Positions 54,489 through 63,599 of a stretch of DNA of 64,000 bases are shown here, one piece after another. Each line of letters starts with the position of its first letter. Within the stretch, counting starts at the first letter, position 1. A program made the translations under genes and the position numbers. The stretch covers positions 1 to 64,000 of the forward strand of contig NZ_FOBS01000019.1 of the NCBI RefSeq assembly GCF_900109885.1. The letters run 5' to 3'. The DNA is from Syntrophus gentianae. GTDB lineage: Bacteria > Desulfobacterota > Syntrophia > Syntrophales > Syntrophaceae. A model generated the notes under the pieces. It did not search any database. It was not told where the DNA came from and was given only the letters and a program-made list of their open reading frames with translations.

Positions 54489-54677
54489 ATGAAAATACAG
54501 GAGATAAGAAAGATAGCAAAATATTGGAGCATCGATACGAGAGTAGGACGCTCAAAGCAGGAACTGATCCGGGATATCCAGATCCGGGAAGGGAATCAGC
54601 CCTGTTTTCAAACCAAAGAGGAATGTGGAAACGATTGTCTTTGGAAGGATGATTGCCTTAAAAAAGTAAAACGATAG
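54489..54677 (+). CDS. small SAP-like protein with cysteine-rich tail
   Basis: The 62-residue protein has a SAP/Rho-N-like helix-turn-helix (MKIQEIRKIAKYWSIDTRVG, SKQELIRDIQIREGN). The tail CFQTKEECGNDCLWKDDCLKK carries four cysteines. Small proteins of this pattern are widespread in anaerobic proteobacteria. A role in nucleic-acid binding is inferred only. AAAAGGAG precedes the ATG. Confidence 0.7.
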   Translation: MKIQEIRKIAKYWSIDTRVGRSKQELIRDIQIREGNQPCFQTKEECGNDCLWKDDCLKKVKR

Positions 54678-54712
54678 CGCCTTCTCCTAACCACCAGCTT
54701 ATAAAGACGCCT

Positions 54713-55498
54713 ATGCCGAATTACGAGGAATTTGACAGAGATCCCGAGTTACTGACCTTTATTTTTTATCCCCGCAGGGGTGTTGATCCCTGCCCGTCTT
54801 ACGCATCCGACGTCATCATCCAGGCGGCTGACGAAATTTTCATCTCCTGCCGCTTTTATTCCGTGGATGCCGGAAATCCATGGATTCTCTATTTTCATGG
54901 CAATGGGGAGATTGCCAGCGACTATGATCAGATTGCGCCGTTCTATTTGCAGAAGAAAATCAACCTGGTCGTAGCGGATTATCGAGGTTACGGGTTGAGT
55001 TCCGGGATGCCCTCCCTCGGGAATATGCTGGAGGATTGTCACCCGATCTTTACCGCGGTCCGCAAGGAACTTTCCCGGCAAGGATATGCCGGAAAGCTCT
55101 GGATCATGGGAAGATCGCTGGGCAGCCTCTCCGCTCTTGAACTTGCCGCCTCCCACCCGGACGAAATCAACGGCATCATTCTGGAAAGCGGGTTCACCAG
55201 CATTCTTCCCATCTTGCGCCATCTCTTCCTTCCCCCTCTTGCAGATCAAAGCCTCCTCGAACAGATCAGGAAAGAGGCGTCGGAGTTGGTTGGAAAAATT
55301 TTCCTGCCTGCGCTTGTGATCCACGGCGATCGGGACACTCTTGTCCCGCTTCAGGAAGGCCGGAACCTTTATGAAGGCCTGGGCTCCTCTCAAAAGCGTC
55401 TCCTCATCATTCCGAATTCAGATCACAACACGATCATTTTTACACACCCTGATCTGTACTTCGGCGCCATTTCAGAATTCATTGAAAAAACGGTTTGA
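54713..55498 (+). CDS. alpha/beta hydrolase
   Basis: The 261-residue cytosolic protein has the oxyanion stretch ILYFHGNGEIASDY, the nucleophile elbow IMGRSLGSLSALELA (G-x-S-x-G) and FTSILPI. The acid is in HGDRDTLVPLQ and the histidine in NSDHNTIIF. The complete catalytic triad indicates an active esterase or peptidase-like hydrolase; the substrate is unknown. It starts 35 bases after the small SAP-like gene. Confidence 0.88.
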   Translation: MPNYEEFDRDPELLTFIFYPRRGVDPCPSYASDVIIQAADEIFISCRFYSVDAGNPWILYFHGNGEIASDYDQIAPFYLQKKINLVVADYRGYGLSSGMPSLGNMLEDCHPIFTAVRKELSRQGYAGKLWIMGRSLGSLSALELAASHPDEINGIILESGFTSILPILRHLFLPPLADQSLLEQIRKEASELVGKIFLPALVIHGDRDTLVPLQEGRNLYEGLGSSQKRLLIIPNSDHNTIIFTHPDLYFGAISEFIEKTV

Positions 55499-55712
55499 TC
55501 AAATAAATTGTTGAACCATTTTTCGCTTTTTGCGGGCATTTTCGCCCCATTTCCCGAAATCAGACAACTTCCGCAAGACAGTATCCCCTTTATTCAGGCA
55601 ACTGAAATCGCTTCTTGACATGGGCGCGAAGTTGAAATAAGTGTTGCCTTTATAGTTTGCGGACTGAAAAAAGAAAGCTCCAGTGGCGATGCTTTTTCAA
55701 AGGAGAGACACC

Positions 55713-56351
55713 ATGAACGTTAAAAAGAAGCGCTCCAGATCATGGCAACATGCTTCCTTGCAGATCCGGTACCGCTTCCTCTTCGCTCTCCTTTTTCTTT
55801 CTCTGTTCTTTTTTTTGCCCGGCACCGGTTATTCGACAATCATCACTTTGACATGGGATTTGAATGAGAATTCAGAAGACATCGCAGGCTATAAGGTCTA
55901 TACCGGAACCTCCGCCGGAACTTATGGGGCGGAACCTGTCTGCTATACCGACAGTAACGAAAACAGTTGCGCAGTCTCCGTTTCCAATGATGGAAAAACT
56001 CACTACTACGCCGTTACGGCCTACAATAAGGCAGGATTGGAAAGCGATTATTCCAACGAGGTCAGCTACAAGGCTCCGGCCGCTCTGATAAAATATACCA
56101 TCACCTCCAGTTCTCTCTCCACTTACAGCACGGCTGCAGATCCTACCAGCGGAACCGGTGGGTCCATCTATCCTTCCGGATCAGTTACCGTTTCCGCCGG
56201 AGGGACCTGTACCTTTCAAATAAGGCCCTCGACCGGCTTTAAGATCAGCCGTGTTCTCGTCGATGGGATTAACAAGGGCACGCCAACCTCCTATACCTTC
56301 AGTAACGTCAAAGCAAACCACACGATCGTCGTTCTGTTCTCTCCCGAATAA
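55713..56351 (+). CDS. secreted fibronectin type III protein (copy A)
   Basis: The 212-residue protein has a signal sequence (FLFALLFLSLFFFLPGTGYS) and one FnIII domain (ITLTWDLNENSEDIAGYKVY, YYAVTAYNKAGLESDYSNEV). It ends with an InlB-type bacterial repeat (GGSIYPSGSVTVSAGGTCTF, VLVDGINKGTPTSYTFSNVK). It is a paralog of the next gene and lies just upstream of the type II secretion genes. I infer export by that system. AAGGAGAG precedes the chosen ATG. Confidence 0.85.
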   Translation: MNVKKKRSRSWQHASLQIRYRFLFALLFLSLFFFLPGTGYSTIITLTWDLNENSEDIAGYKVYTGTSAGTYGAEPVCYTDSNENSCAVSVSNDGKTHYYAVTAYNKAGLESDYSNEVSYKAPAALIKYTITSSSLSTYSTAADPTSGTGGSIYPSGSVTVSAGGTCTFQIRPSTGFKISRVLVDGINKGTPTSYTFSNVKANHTIVVLFSPE

Positions 56352-56426
56352 ATCCTCCCTGCATTTGCCACCATTCCAGAAATAATACGTGACAGGCTTC
56401 GGACCAGCTGAAGCCCTTCCTTGCGG

Positions 56427-56462
56427 ATCCCTGCCCCCCGGAAGAGCTATGGCAGGGATTTC
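56427..56462 (+). terminator. hairpin terminator after copy A
   Basis: ATCCCTGCC (56427-56435) pairs with GGCAGGGAT (56451-56459), followed by a short T run. Confidence 0.6.
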
Positions 56463-56531
56463 CTGACCCTGAAATCAGTCCCAAAGGGTTGTCAAATTCC
56501 AGTCATTTTTTTGGGCGGCCAGCTCATGACT

Positions 56532-56549
56532 CCGGTACTTTTTTTGCAG
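56532..56549 (+). promoter_or_regulatory. sigma-54-like promoter upstream of copy B
   Basis: CGGTAC-N5-TTGCA keeps GG (56534-56535) and GC (56546-56547) at 10-base spacing. It lies about 95 bases before the ATG at 56641. Part of the match is a T run, so chance is possible. Confidence 0.4.
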
Positions 56550-56640
56550 AGCGACCCTTGATTGAGTCGAATGCTCAGGGGAGACCTCTTTGATGACGAG
56601 GTCATTTTAAAAGCAAAAAAACTTTCCAAGGAGTCGTGTC

Positions 56641-57456
56641 ATGAAAGAAAAAAAGAATATTTTCAGATGGATGGATAAGCATAACATTTTTTCACAAACT
56701 ATGTTTCGCTGTATTTTTACCGTCCTGTTCCTTTGTCTACTCCTTATCGGTATCGGTCCCGGTCATGCGGCAAATGTCACCCTGACATGGGACAAGAATA
56801 CGGAGACTGATCTTGCGGGTTACGTGGTGTATTCCGGAACTTCCTCCGGAAGCTATACCGAGACCTTAGACGTAGGCAATCTCAACAGTGTCGACATTTC
56901 AGGCCTTCAGGAGGGAGCAACCTACTATTATGCGGCCAAAGCATACAACAGTGCAGGTTTGTACAGCGAGTATTCCAATGAAGTCAGCTACAATGCCCCG
57001 GTCACGACCTATACGATAACAGGCTCCTGTGGTTCGAACGGCTCCATTTCTCCTTCCGGAGCGGTTTCTGTTTCCTCCGGGGGCAGCCAAGCCTTCACCA
57101 TAACTCCCGATTCCGGATACGCCGTCTCCAGCGTACTGGTCGATGGCGCCAGTGCAGGAACACCGACCGCTTATACCTTCAGTAATGTGACAGCCAATCA
57201 CACCATCGCGGTCACCTTCGCGGCCGTGGCCAAATATACCATTACCGCCACTTACACATCCGGCGGTACCATTACTCCTTCCGGAACGGTTACCCTTTCT
57301 TCCGGCGGCAGTCAAACCTATACCCTGACACCCAAAACCGGCTACAAAATCTACAGTGTCCTTGTTGACGGCGTTAAAGTAGGTACACCGACTTCTTACG
57401 CGTTCAGCAACGTTACAGCGAATCACACCATCAAGGTCACCTTTCGAAAGAAGTAA
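56641..57456 (+). CDS. secreted fibronectin type III protein (copy B) with two InlB-type repeats
   Basis: The 271-residue protein has a signal sequence (CIFTVLFLCLLLIGIGPGHA) and an FnIII domain (VTLTWDKNTETDLAGYVVYS, YYYAAKAYNSAGLYSEYSNE). Two tandem repeats follow (GSISPSGAVSVSSGGSQAF, GGTITPSGTVTLSSGGSQTY), each ending TFSNVTANHTI or close to it. It shares the architecture of copy A plus one repeat. Serine and threonine-rich composition suits an extracellular surface protein. AAGGAGTC precedes the ATG. Confidence 0.86.
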   Translation: MKEKKNIFRWMDKHNIFSQTMFRCIFTVLFLCLLLIGIGPGHAANVTLTWDKNTETDLAGYVVYSGTSSGSYTETLDVGNLNSVDISGLQEGATYYYAAKAYNSAGLYSEYSNEVSYNAPVTTYTITGSCGSNGSISPSGAVSVSSGGSQAFTITPDSGYAVSSVLVDGASAGTPTAYTFSNVTANHTIAVTFAAVAKYTITATYTSGGTITPSGTVTLSSGGSQTYTLTPKTGYKIYSVLVDGVKVGTPTSYAFSNVTANHTIKVTFRKK

Positions 57457-57511
57457 GCCCTTCTGGATTGGAAGAGTTTAAAAAATACTGCCAGGTTCCG
57501 GATGAAATTTT

Positions 57512-59293
57512 ATGACTTATAAAAGGGAAAACCACAAGAGACCATTAAGAGATGTAGCCCGCTGTCTGGCCATCTCTCTGGTTCTCTTCCTGGCAGCTGC
57601 GGCAACCGGAGAACCCTTACCAAATTCTCCTCCTGCTGCAGCACCATCCGGAAATCATCAACCAGGGGCCACGACACCCCCCAATCCGGCCCCTAATTAT
57701 CAGGGCTCGATGAACCTGACCATCGACTTTGACAATGTGGAAATTCAGACCTTTATCAAGGCAATCGGGGAAATGACCGGCAAGAACTTTGTCATCGACA
57801 AACAGGTTCAGGGAAATGTCACGGTCTTTTCCCCAAAACAGATATCGGCCGATGAAGCGTACCGGGTCTTTCAGTCCGTTCTCGAAATCCACGGTTACAC
57901 GACGGTCCCCACAGGTCATATCATCAAGATCCTTCCCCTGAAAGATGCCCGGGAAAAGAGCATCGCCACCCTTACGCAGGAAGAGAGCGGCGGACCGGAG
58001 GATCGACTGGTCACCCGGATCGTCAAACTGAACTATGGAAACCCCGAAGAGGTCAAGAAGGTTCTCGATCCCCTGGTCTCGCGTCAAAGCATCGTACAGT
58101 CCTATCCGCCTTCAGGCATGCTGATCATTACCGATGTGCAGACCAACATTGCCAGGCTCATGAAGATTATTGACGCCCTCGATGGCGAACTGCAGAAAAA
58201 CACCGCGACCCTTCATGTTTATCCCCTGCAGAATGCCAATGCGGAAGACCTGGCAAAGTCGCTTCTCAATCTATACCCGAAAAGTGCCTCGCCGGGAACC
58301 GAAAAGGGGCGGTTAGCCCTTTCAAAGAACATTCAGATCCTGCCGGACAAGGCCACCAACGCCCTGATTATCACGGCCTCAGTGGAAGATTACAGACTGC
58401 TTCAAGAACTCATTCGTCACCTGGATGCCCCCCGTCCGATGGTTTACATCGAAGCCCTGATTATGGAGGTCGATGTTTCAAAGGACTTGAGTCTCGGCAC
58501 GGAGTGGCGCGCCATGAAGAAGGTCAACAGCAGCACCGGAACAGGTATGTGGCAAATCGGTTCCGGAGGCGCCGATACAAACGGTGGCTATCAGATCCTG
58601 CCGGACAAAATGACCGATTATGCGACAGGGTTTGCCTTTGGACTGCTTGGAGAGGGAATCACCATCGGCGGAACAACATTCGCGAATATCGGCGCCATGA
58701 TCCAGGCCATGAAGAACGATACGGATGTCCATATCCTCTCCAAACCGCAACTTCTGACCATGGACAACGAAGAGGCTCAGATCCAGGTCGGCAAGAACGT
58801 TCCCTATATGACCCGGCAGGAGACCTCCACAACGGACCGCGATTACAGCACCTATGAATACCGGGACGTCGGCGTCAACCTGAAGATCACACCGCATGTC
58901 AGCGGCGAGGGATTTGTCCGCCTGAAGATCGCCCAGGAGGTAAGCCAACTGACTTCGGAATCTACCAGTGGATTGCCCACAACCCTCAAACGGACCGTCA
59001 ACACAACCGTGACGGTGAAGGACGCCGAGACCATGGTCATCGGTGGGATGATCGGAGACAGCACACAAACCGGCACTTACAAGGTCCCTCTGTTGGGGGA
59101 TATCCCTCTGCTGGGTTGGCTCTTTAAATCCCGGTCTAACAGCCGTGAAAAAACGAACCTGTATGTTTTCATAACGCCCCGCGTGGTCCGCAATTCCTCC
59201 GATGCAGGCCGCCTCTACCAGGAAAAGAACGACCATATCGAAAAACTGAAGAACGACCTTCTCTCACCCGGTCAGCAGAAGGCAAATCCCTGA
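57512..59293 (+). CDS. gspD: type II secretion system secretin GspD
   Basis: The 593-residue outer-membrane secretin has an N-terminal signal (LAISLVLFLAAAATGEP) and N0/N1 domains (LTIDFDNVEIQTFIKAIGEM). Repeat domains follow (HVYPLQNANAEDLAKSLLNL). The C-terminal secretin core contains ILSKPQLLTMDNEEAQIQVG and VIGGMIGDSTQTGTYKVPLL. It is on the short side for GspD and lacks an obvious pilotin-binding S domain. It starts the gsp gene run; gspC is not seen upstream. Confidence 0.93.
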   Translation: MTYKRENHKRPLRDVARCLAISLVLFLAAAATGEPLPNSPPAAAPSGNHQPGATTPPNPAPNYQGSMNLTIDFDNVEIQTFIKAIGEMTGKNFVIDKQVQGNVTVFSPKQISADEAYRVFQSVLEIHGYTTVPTGHIIKILPLKDAREKSIATLTQEESGGPEDRLVTRIVKLNYGNPEEVKKVLDPLVSRQSIVQSYPPSGMLIITDVQTNIARLMKIIDALDGELQKNTATLHVYPLQNANAEDLAKSLLNLYPKSASPGTEKGRLALSKNIQILPDKATNALIITASVEDYRLLQELIRHLDAPRPMVYIEALIMEVDVSKDLSLGTEWRAMKKVNSSTGTGMWQIGSGGADTNGGYQILPDKMTDYATGFAFGLLGEGITIGGTTFANIGAMIQAMKNDTDVHILSKPQLLTMDNEEAQIQVGKNVPYMTRQETSTTDRDYSTYEYRDVGVNLKITPHVSGEGFVRLKIAQEVSQLTSESTSGLPTTLKRTVNTTVTVKDAETMVIGGMIGDSTQTGTYKVPLLGDIPLLGWLFKSRSNSREKTNLYVFITPRVVRNSSDAGRLYQEKNDHIEKLKNDLLSPGQQKANP

Positions 59294-59298
59294 CAGCG

Positions 59299-60972
59299 AT
59301 GATGACAGCCACGACAATCGACATATCTTCCGTCTCCTCTCAAGTCCCGGAAGTTCCCGCCAATCCGGAAGAGGAGAGGCTCCTGAGCCAGGCTGCCGCC
59401 CTGCATCTTCCCCTCTGGAAAGAAATGCCCGGGGAGATCGCCGCTGCTGGATTCGTTGGCCCGGTTCCCCTGCAATTCCTCAAGCGTCACAGGATCGTTC
59501 CCCTGGAAGTGCAGGACGCCACGTTCATTGTGGTCAACGACCCCATGCTCTTCGAATCTGTCGATGATCTGAAGCGACGGCTGCAGACATCCGAGATCTC
59601 CCTGGTTCTCGCGCCGGAATCCGCCATTCTGACCGCCATCGATTCGCTTTACGATCTCAGCCACGATCCCGTCGATGCCTTCGTCCAGACCTTCAACGAC
59701 GAGTCTTATGACAAGATCCTTTCGGAGATCGAGGAAACGGGGGATCTCCTGGATGACGCGCATGAAGCGCCCATGATCCAGCTGGTCAACCTGATCCTCT
59801 CCCGGGCGATCCGGGAACGGGCCAGCGATATCCATATCGAACCCTACCAGAGCTCCCTGAAGGTCCGGTACCGCATCGACGGGATGTTAAGCGGCGCCAT
59901 GGACCTGCCGCGCAGGATTCACGCCGCCCTCGTTTCCCGGATAAAAATCATGGCCAAGCTGAATATTGCCGAAAAACGGCTTCCCCAGGATGGACGAATC
60001 GATGCCCGAATCGGGGAGCGAAGCGTGGATGTGCGCGTCTCCGTTCTGCCTACGGCTTTCGGTGAACGTCTGGTTCTGCGGCTGCTGGATAAGAACCAGT
60101 CTCTGCTGCAATTTACCGATCTCGGATTCAACAAGCAAAGCATCGGCGCCTTCAACCGCCTGACCCAGATCCCCTACGGCATCATCCTGGTGACCGGCCC
60201 CACGGGAAGCGGAAAAACGACGACCCTTTACGCGATGCTCTCTCATCTGAACAATTCGGCAATCAATATCATCACCATCGAAGACCCCATCGAATATCAA
60301 ATCGACGGCATCGCCCAGATCCAGGTCAACCCGAAAATCGACCTGACCTTTGCCAACGGTCTGCGTTCCATCGTTCGACAGGACCCCGACGTCATTCTCG
60401 TGGGTGAGATCCGGGATAAGGAGACGGCGGAAATCGCCATCCAGTCCTCCCTTACGGGCCACCTGGTCCTCTCCACACTCCATACCAACGATGCCGCCAG
60501 TGCCGTAACCCGGTTGATCGACATGGGCATTGAACCCTTTCTTATCACCTCGTCGGTTTTCGCCGTTGTGGCTCAGCGGCTGGTCCGTGTTCTGTGCCCC
60601 GCCTGCAAACAGCCCTACCTGCCGGACAGGCAGTACCTGAGCAACAACGGTCTGCCCGAAGACATCGCGGAAGCGGAACGGCTTTTTAGAAAAGGGGGTT
60701 GTGCAGCCTGCAACAACACCGGTTACCACGGCAGGACGGCCATCACCGAGATCATGTACATGGACGAAAGCGTGAAGGAAACGATTCTTAAGACATCAGA
60801 CGCCAATTCGATCCGCCAGGCGGCCGTGGAAAACTGCGGCATGATCACCCTTCTGGAGGATGGAGCCGACAAGGTCAAATCGGGCGACACAACCCTTGAA
60901 GAGGTGCTGCGCGTCACACGCGTCCTGAAAACCCGCTCAAGAAAACGGACGGCTCCTGTTCCCGTCGCTTGA
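59299..60972 (+). CDS. gspE: type II secretion ATPase GspE
   Basis: The 557-residue cytoplasmic ATPase has Walker A GPTGSGKTTTLYAML and an Asp box (ITIEDPIEYQI). Walker B is DPDVILVGEIRDKETAEIA and the His box is VLSTLHTND. A C-x2-C...C-x2-C zinc site (CPACKQPY, CAACNNTGYHGR) is also present. It powers pseudopilus assembly. It starts 5 bases after gspD. Confidence 0.96.
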   Translation: MMTATTIDISSVSSQVPEVPANPEEERLLSQAAALHLPLWKEMPGEIAAAGFVGPVPLQFLKRHRIVPLEVQDATFIVVNDPMLFESVDDLKRRLQTSEISLVLAPESAILTAIDSLYDLSHDPVDAFVQTFNDESYDKILSEIEETGDLLDDAHEAPMIQLVNLILSRAIRERASDIHIEPYQSSLKVRYRIDGMLSGAMDLPRRIHAALVSRIKIMAKLNIAEKRLPQDGRIDARIGERSVDVRVSVLPTAFGERLVLRLLDKNQSLLQFTDLGFNKQSIGAFNRLTQIPYGIILVTGPTGSGKTTTLYAMLSHLNNSAINIITIEDPIEYQIDGIAQIQVNPKIDLTFANGLRSIVRQDPDVILVGEIRDKETAEIAIQSSLTGHLVLSTLHTNDAASAVTRLIDMGIEPFLITSSVFAVVAQRLVRVLCPACKQPYLPDRQYLSNNGLPEDIAEAERLFRKGGCAACNNTGYHGRTAITEIMYMDESVKETILKTSDANSIRQAAVENCGMITLLEDGADKVKSGDTTLEEVLRVTRVLKTRSRKRTAPVPVA

Positions 60973-61032
60973 GCAGATTTCCGTTTTTTCCGGAAAACAG
61001 AAATCACATTGAAATAAACCTTTGGAACGATC

Positions 61033-62256
61033 ATGCCTGTTTATGAATATATCGCCAGGGATAAGAACGGCACACGGATTGACGGAATCCTTGAAGCGGC
61101 AAGCGCCGCCGCCGCAAGGCAGCAACTGCGGGAGTCCTCCGCCTTTCCCATGGAATGCAGGGAAATCGCCGGCGGCCCTCAGGAAGCCCGGAACCGGAAA
61201 ACGCTGCCCTTTGGAAAGCCGGTTTCCGCCGGCGAACTTTCCGTAACCACCCGCCATCTGGCCACGCTCCTCGCCGCAGGCATGCCCCTTGTCCAGACTT
61301 TGAATGTCTTGGAATCGCAAACGGAGAATATGGCCTTGCAATCCGTTATCAACCAGATTCGCAGGGACGTGGTCGAGGGGAACAGCCTTTCCGGCAGTAT
61401 GTCCCAATTTCCCCGGATATTTTCTCCCTTTTACGTTAGCATGGTTCGAGCGGGAGAGGCTTCGGGGACGGTGCCCGTCGTTCTGGAACAGCTCGCCGAT
61501 TACGGTGAAAAACAGCAGGAGTTTGTCCGGAGAATCCGGGCGGCCCTCGCTTATCCGATTCTGATGTTCCTCTTCGGCACGTTGATTCTCTTTTTCCTCG
61601 TCACCTTTGTCATCCCGAGCATCACGAATGTTTTTGAGGAGATGCACCAGTCTCTGCCGGCTGTCACGGCCCTGCTGATTTCTTTCAGTGCATTCCTGCG
61701 CAAGGGCTGGTGGCTGATCCTGATTTTTGTCGCGGCTGCCGCCGTTTTCGGCCGTTTCGCCGTCAACCGGACGGAAAAAGGAAGACGGCTGTGGAATCAC
61801 GCCCTCCTCCAGATCCCCTTTTTCGGCAAGCTGAACCGTAAAATAGCCGTCGCCAGATTCGCTTCCACACTGGGCACCTTGATCCAGCACGGCGTACCGC
61901 TCCTCACGGCCCTGGAAATCTCCCGTCACATTACAAGGAACCTCCTCATCGCCGAGGCCATCGAAAGTGCGGGAAATGACATCAAGGAGGGTCAGGGTGT
62001 TGCTCCATCCCTGGCCAGAAGCGGATTGTTTCCCCGAATGGCCACGGAAATGATCGCCATTGGCGAACAGAGCGGCAAGCTCGAGGAGATGCTCTCCCGG
62101 ATCTCCGACAGTTATGAGAAGGAAACCGCCGCGGCCATCGCCTTTTTCATGTCCCTGCTGGAGCCCATCATGATTCTGGTCATGGGCCTCTTGGTGGGGT
62201 TCATCGTGATTTCCGTCCTGCTGCCCATTTTTGAAATGAATCAGCTTGTGAAATAA
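61033..62256 (+). CDS. gspF: type II secretion inner-membrane protein GspF
   Basis: The 407-residue protein has two repeated GspF/PilC domains (RHLATLLAAGMPLVQTLNVLE and RFASTLGTLIQHGVPLLTALE). Three transmembrane helices, near residues 175, 220 and 380, complete it. It forms the platform for GspE and the pseudopilins. Length is typical and the gene is intact. Confidence 0.94.
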   Translation: MPVYEYIARDKNGTRIDGILEAASAAAARQQLRESSAFPMECREIAGGPQEARNRKTLPFGKPVSAGELSVTTRHLATLLAAGMPLVQTLNVLESQTENMALQSVINQIRRDVVEGNSLSGSMSQFPRIFSPFYVSMVRAGEASGTVPVVLEQLADYGEKQQEFVRRIRAALAYPILMFLFGTLILFFLVTFVIPSITNVFEEMHQSLPAVTALLISFSAFLRKGWWLILIFVAAAAVFGRFAVNRTEKGRRLWNHALLQIPFFGKLNRKIAVARFASTLGTLIQHGVPLLTALEISRHITRNLLIAEAIESAGNDIKEGQGVAPSLARSGLFPRMATEMIAIGEQSGKLEEMLSRISDSYEKETAAAIAFFMSLLEPIMILVMGLLVGFIVISVLLPIFEMNQLVK

Positions 62257-62274
62257 ATTGAAGGAGTAAGAATC

Positions 62275-62718
62275 ATGCAGAAGAAACGAAAGAACAATTC
62301 GGGTTTCACCCTTATCGAGCTCATGGTGGTCCTGGTGATCCTCGGAATCCTCGCGGGATTGATCGTCCCGAGGATGATGGGGCGGACGGAGGAAGCCAAG
62401 CAGGTAAAAACCAAGCTGCAGATGGATGGTCTTGAAGCGGCGCTGAAGCTTTACAAGCTCGACAACGGCGTCTACCCCTCCACGGAGCAGGGGCTCCAGG
62501 CGCTCGTTGAAGCCCCGAAAACGGGAACCCTTCCGAAGGCATGGCGGGAGGGGGGCTATCTGGAAAAGAAAAAGGTCCCTGTGGACGGCTGGGGCAATGC
62601 CTATGTTTATATCCAGCCGGGAACCAATGGCGAATACGACATCAGCTCCAACGGCGCCGACGGCGAGCCGGGGGGGGAAGGGAAAAACAAGGATCTGAAC
62701 AATTGGGACAGTGAATAA
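62275..62718 (+). CDS. gspG: major pseudopilin GspG
   Basis: The 147-residue pseudopilin has the prepilin cleavage site SG/FTLIELMVVLVILGIL with Glu at +5. The conserved GspG body (YKLDNGVYPSTEQGLQALVEAP, calcium-site GADGEPGG) follows. AAGGAGTAAG precedes the ATG. It overlaps gspH by 8 bases. Confidence 0.95.
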   Translation: MQKKRKNNSGFTLIELMVVLVILGILAGLIVPRMMGRTEEAKQVKTKLQMDGLEAALKLYKLDNGVYPSTEQGLQALVEAPKTGTLPKAWREGGYLEKKKVPVDGWGNAYVYIQPGTNGEYDISSNGADGEPGGEGKNKDLNNWDSE

Positions 62719-63229
62719 CCGGGCCTATACCCTCATCGAGCTGATCGTCGTCCTGGCGCTCGTCAGCGCGATGCTCTTGATCGCCCTTCCGTCCCTGCAG
62801 GATACCCTGTCGGCCTACCCTGTCTGGACGGAAGCACGAAAACTTGCGGAGCGCATCGAGGAAAGCCGGAACAAGGCTTCGCGAGAGCAGATGGATTATA
62901 CCCTCCATGTGGATCTTGAAAAGGGCCTTCTCTGGACATGCCGCAGATCCGAACCGGCCGAGTCGCAGGATCGCTCCGGCAATTCCGTCTGGACGCTCCC
63001 CAAGGGTGTCCGCATCACCGGCATCCGATGCGGCAGCGGGGAGATACGGAAAACGGGAGAATCGCAGATCCTGTTCTCGGGACAGGGTTATGCCCAGTCC
63101 GCCGTTATCTATCTCCACCGGGACGATCTTTCGGTAAGCCTTACGGTTCTTCCCTTTATGAAGGCGGTTCAGATCCAGGAGGAGTCGATTGAAGATCCGC
63201 AGGAAAGCAGTGCAACCGATGAAGAATAA
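62711..63229 (+). CDS. gspH: minor pseudopilin GspH
   Basis: The 172-residue protein starts with GTG at 62711, overlapping gspG. The prepilin N-terminus is NRAYTLIELIVVLALVSAML. Alanine replaces the usual glycine before the cleavage point, and Glu +5 is kept. The rest matches GspH-type minor pseudopilins by length and position rather than by strong motifs. Confidence 0.82.
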   Translation: MNNRAYTLIELIVVLALVSAMLLIALPSLQDTLSAYPVWTEARKLAERIEESRNKASREQMDYTLHVDLEKGLLWTCRRSEPAESQDRSGNSVWTLPKGVRITGIRCGSGEIRKTGESQILFSGQGYAQSAVIYLHRDDLSVSLTVLPFMKAVQIQEESIEDPQESSATDEE

Positions 63230-63599
63230 CGAAAGAAACCAGGGGGGATTTACCCTCATCGAAATCATGATCGCCCTGACGGTCCTGGCTCTTGTCGTTG
63301 CGGCAGTCGCCCAGGCCCTGGCGCAAAGCCTGGCTCTGGCGCATCGGATCAAAGAGGAAACGACGCTTTCCCTGCTGGCGCAGAGTAAAATGGCGGAAAT
63401 CGAATCAGCGAAGGAAATGCCCCTTTCGGATCGCGGGAATTTCACTGGAGATTATTCTCAGTATGCCTGGCAGGTCACCGTCAGTGAAATTGACTTCGCT
63501 ACCTTGCAAAAGGTGGAGGTAACGGTGAGGAACACCCTTTCCGATAAATCGGCGGGCTATTGCCTCTCGAGTTTCCAGTACAGGGATGAAAAATCTTGA
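63219..63599 (+). CDS. gspI: minor pseudopilin GspI
   Basis: The 126-residue protein starts at ATG 63219, inside the end of gspH. It has QGGFTLIEIMIALTVLALV and ETTLSLLAQSKMAEIE, the typical GspI pattern. The WQVTVSEID stretch fits the GspI core. Confidence 0.87.
   Translation: MKNNERNQGGFTLIEIMIALTVLALVVAAVAQALAQSLALAHRIKEETTLSLLAQSKMAEIESAKEMPLSDRGNFTGDYSQYAWQVTVSEIDFATLQKVEVTVRNTLSDKSAGYCLSSFQYRDEKS

Noticed and set aside
55620-55712. c-di-GMP riboswitch in the leader of the first FnIII gene
   Set aside because: The conserved GEMM-type core motifs are not present.
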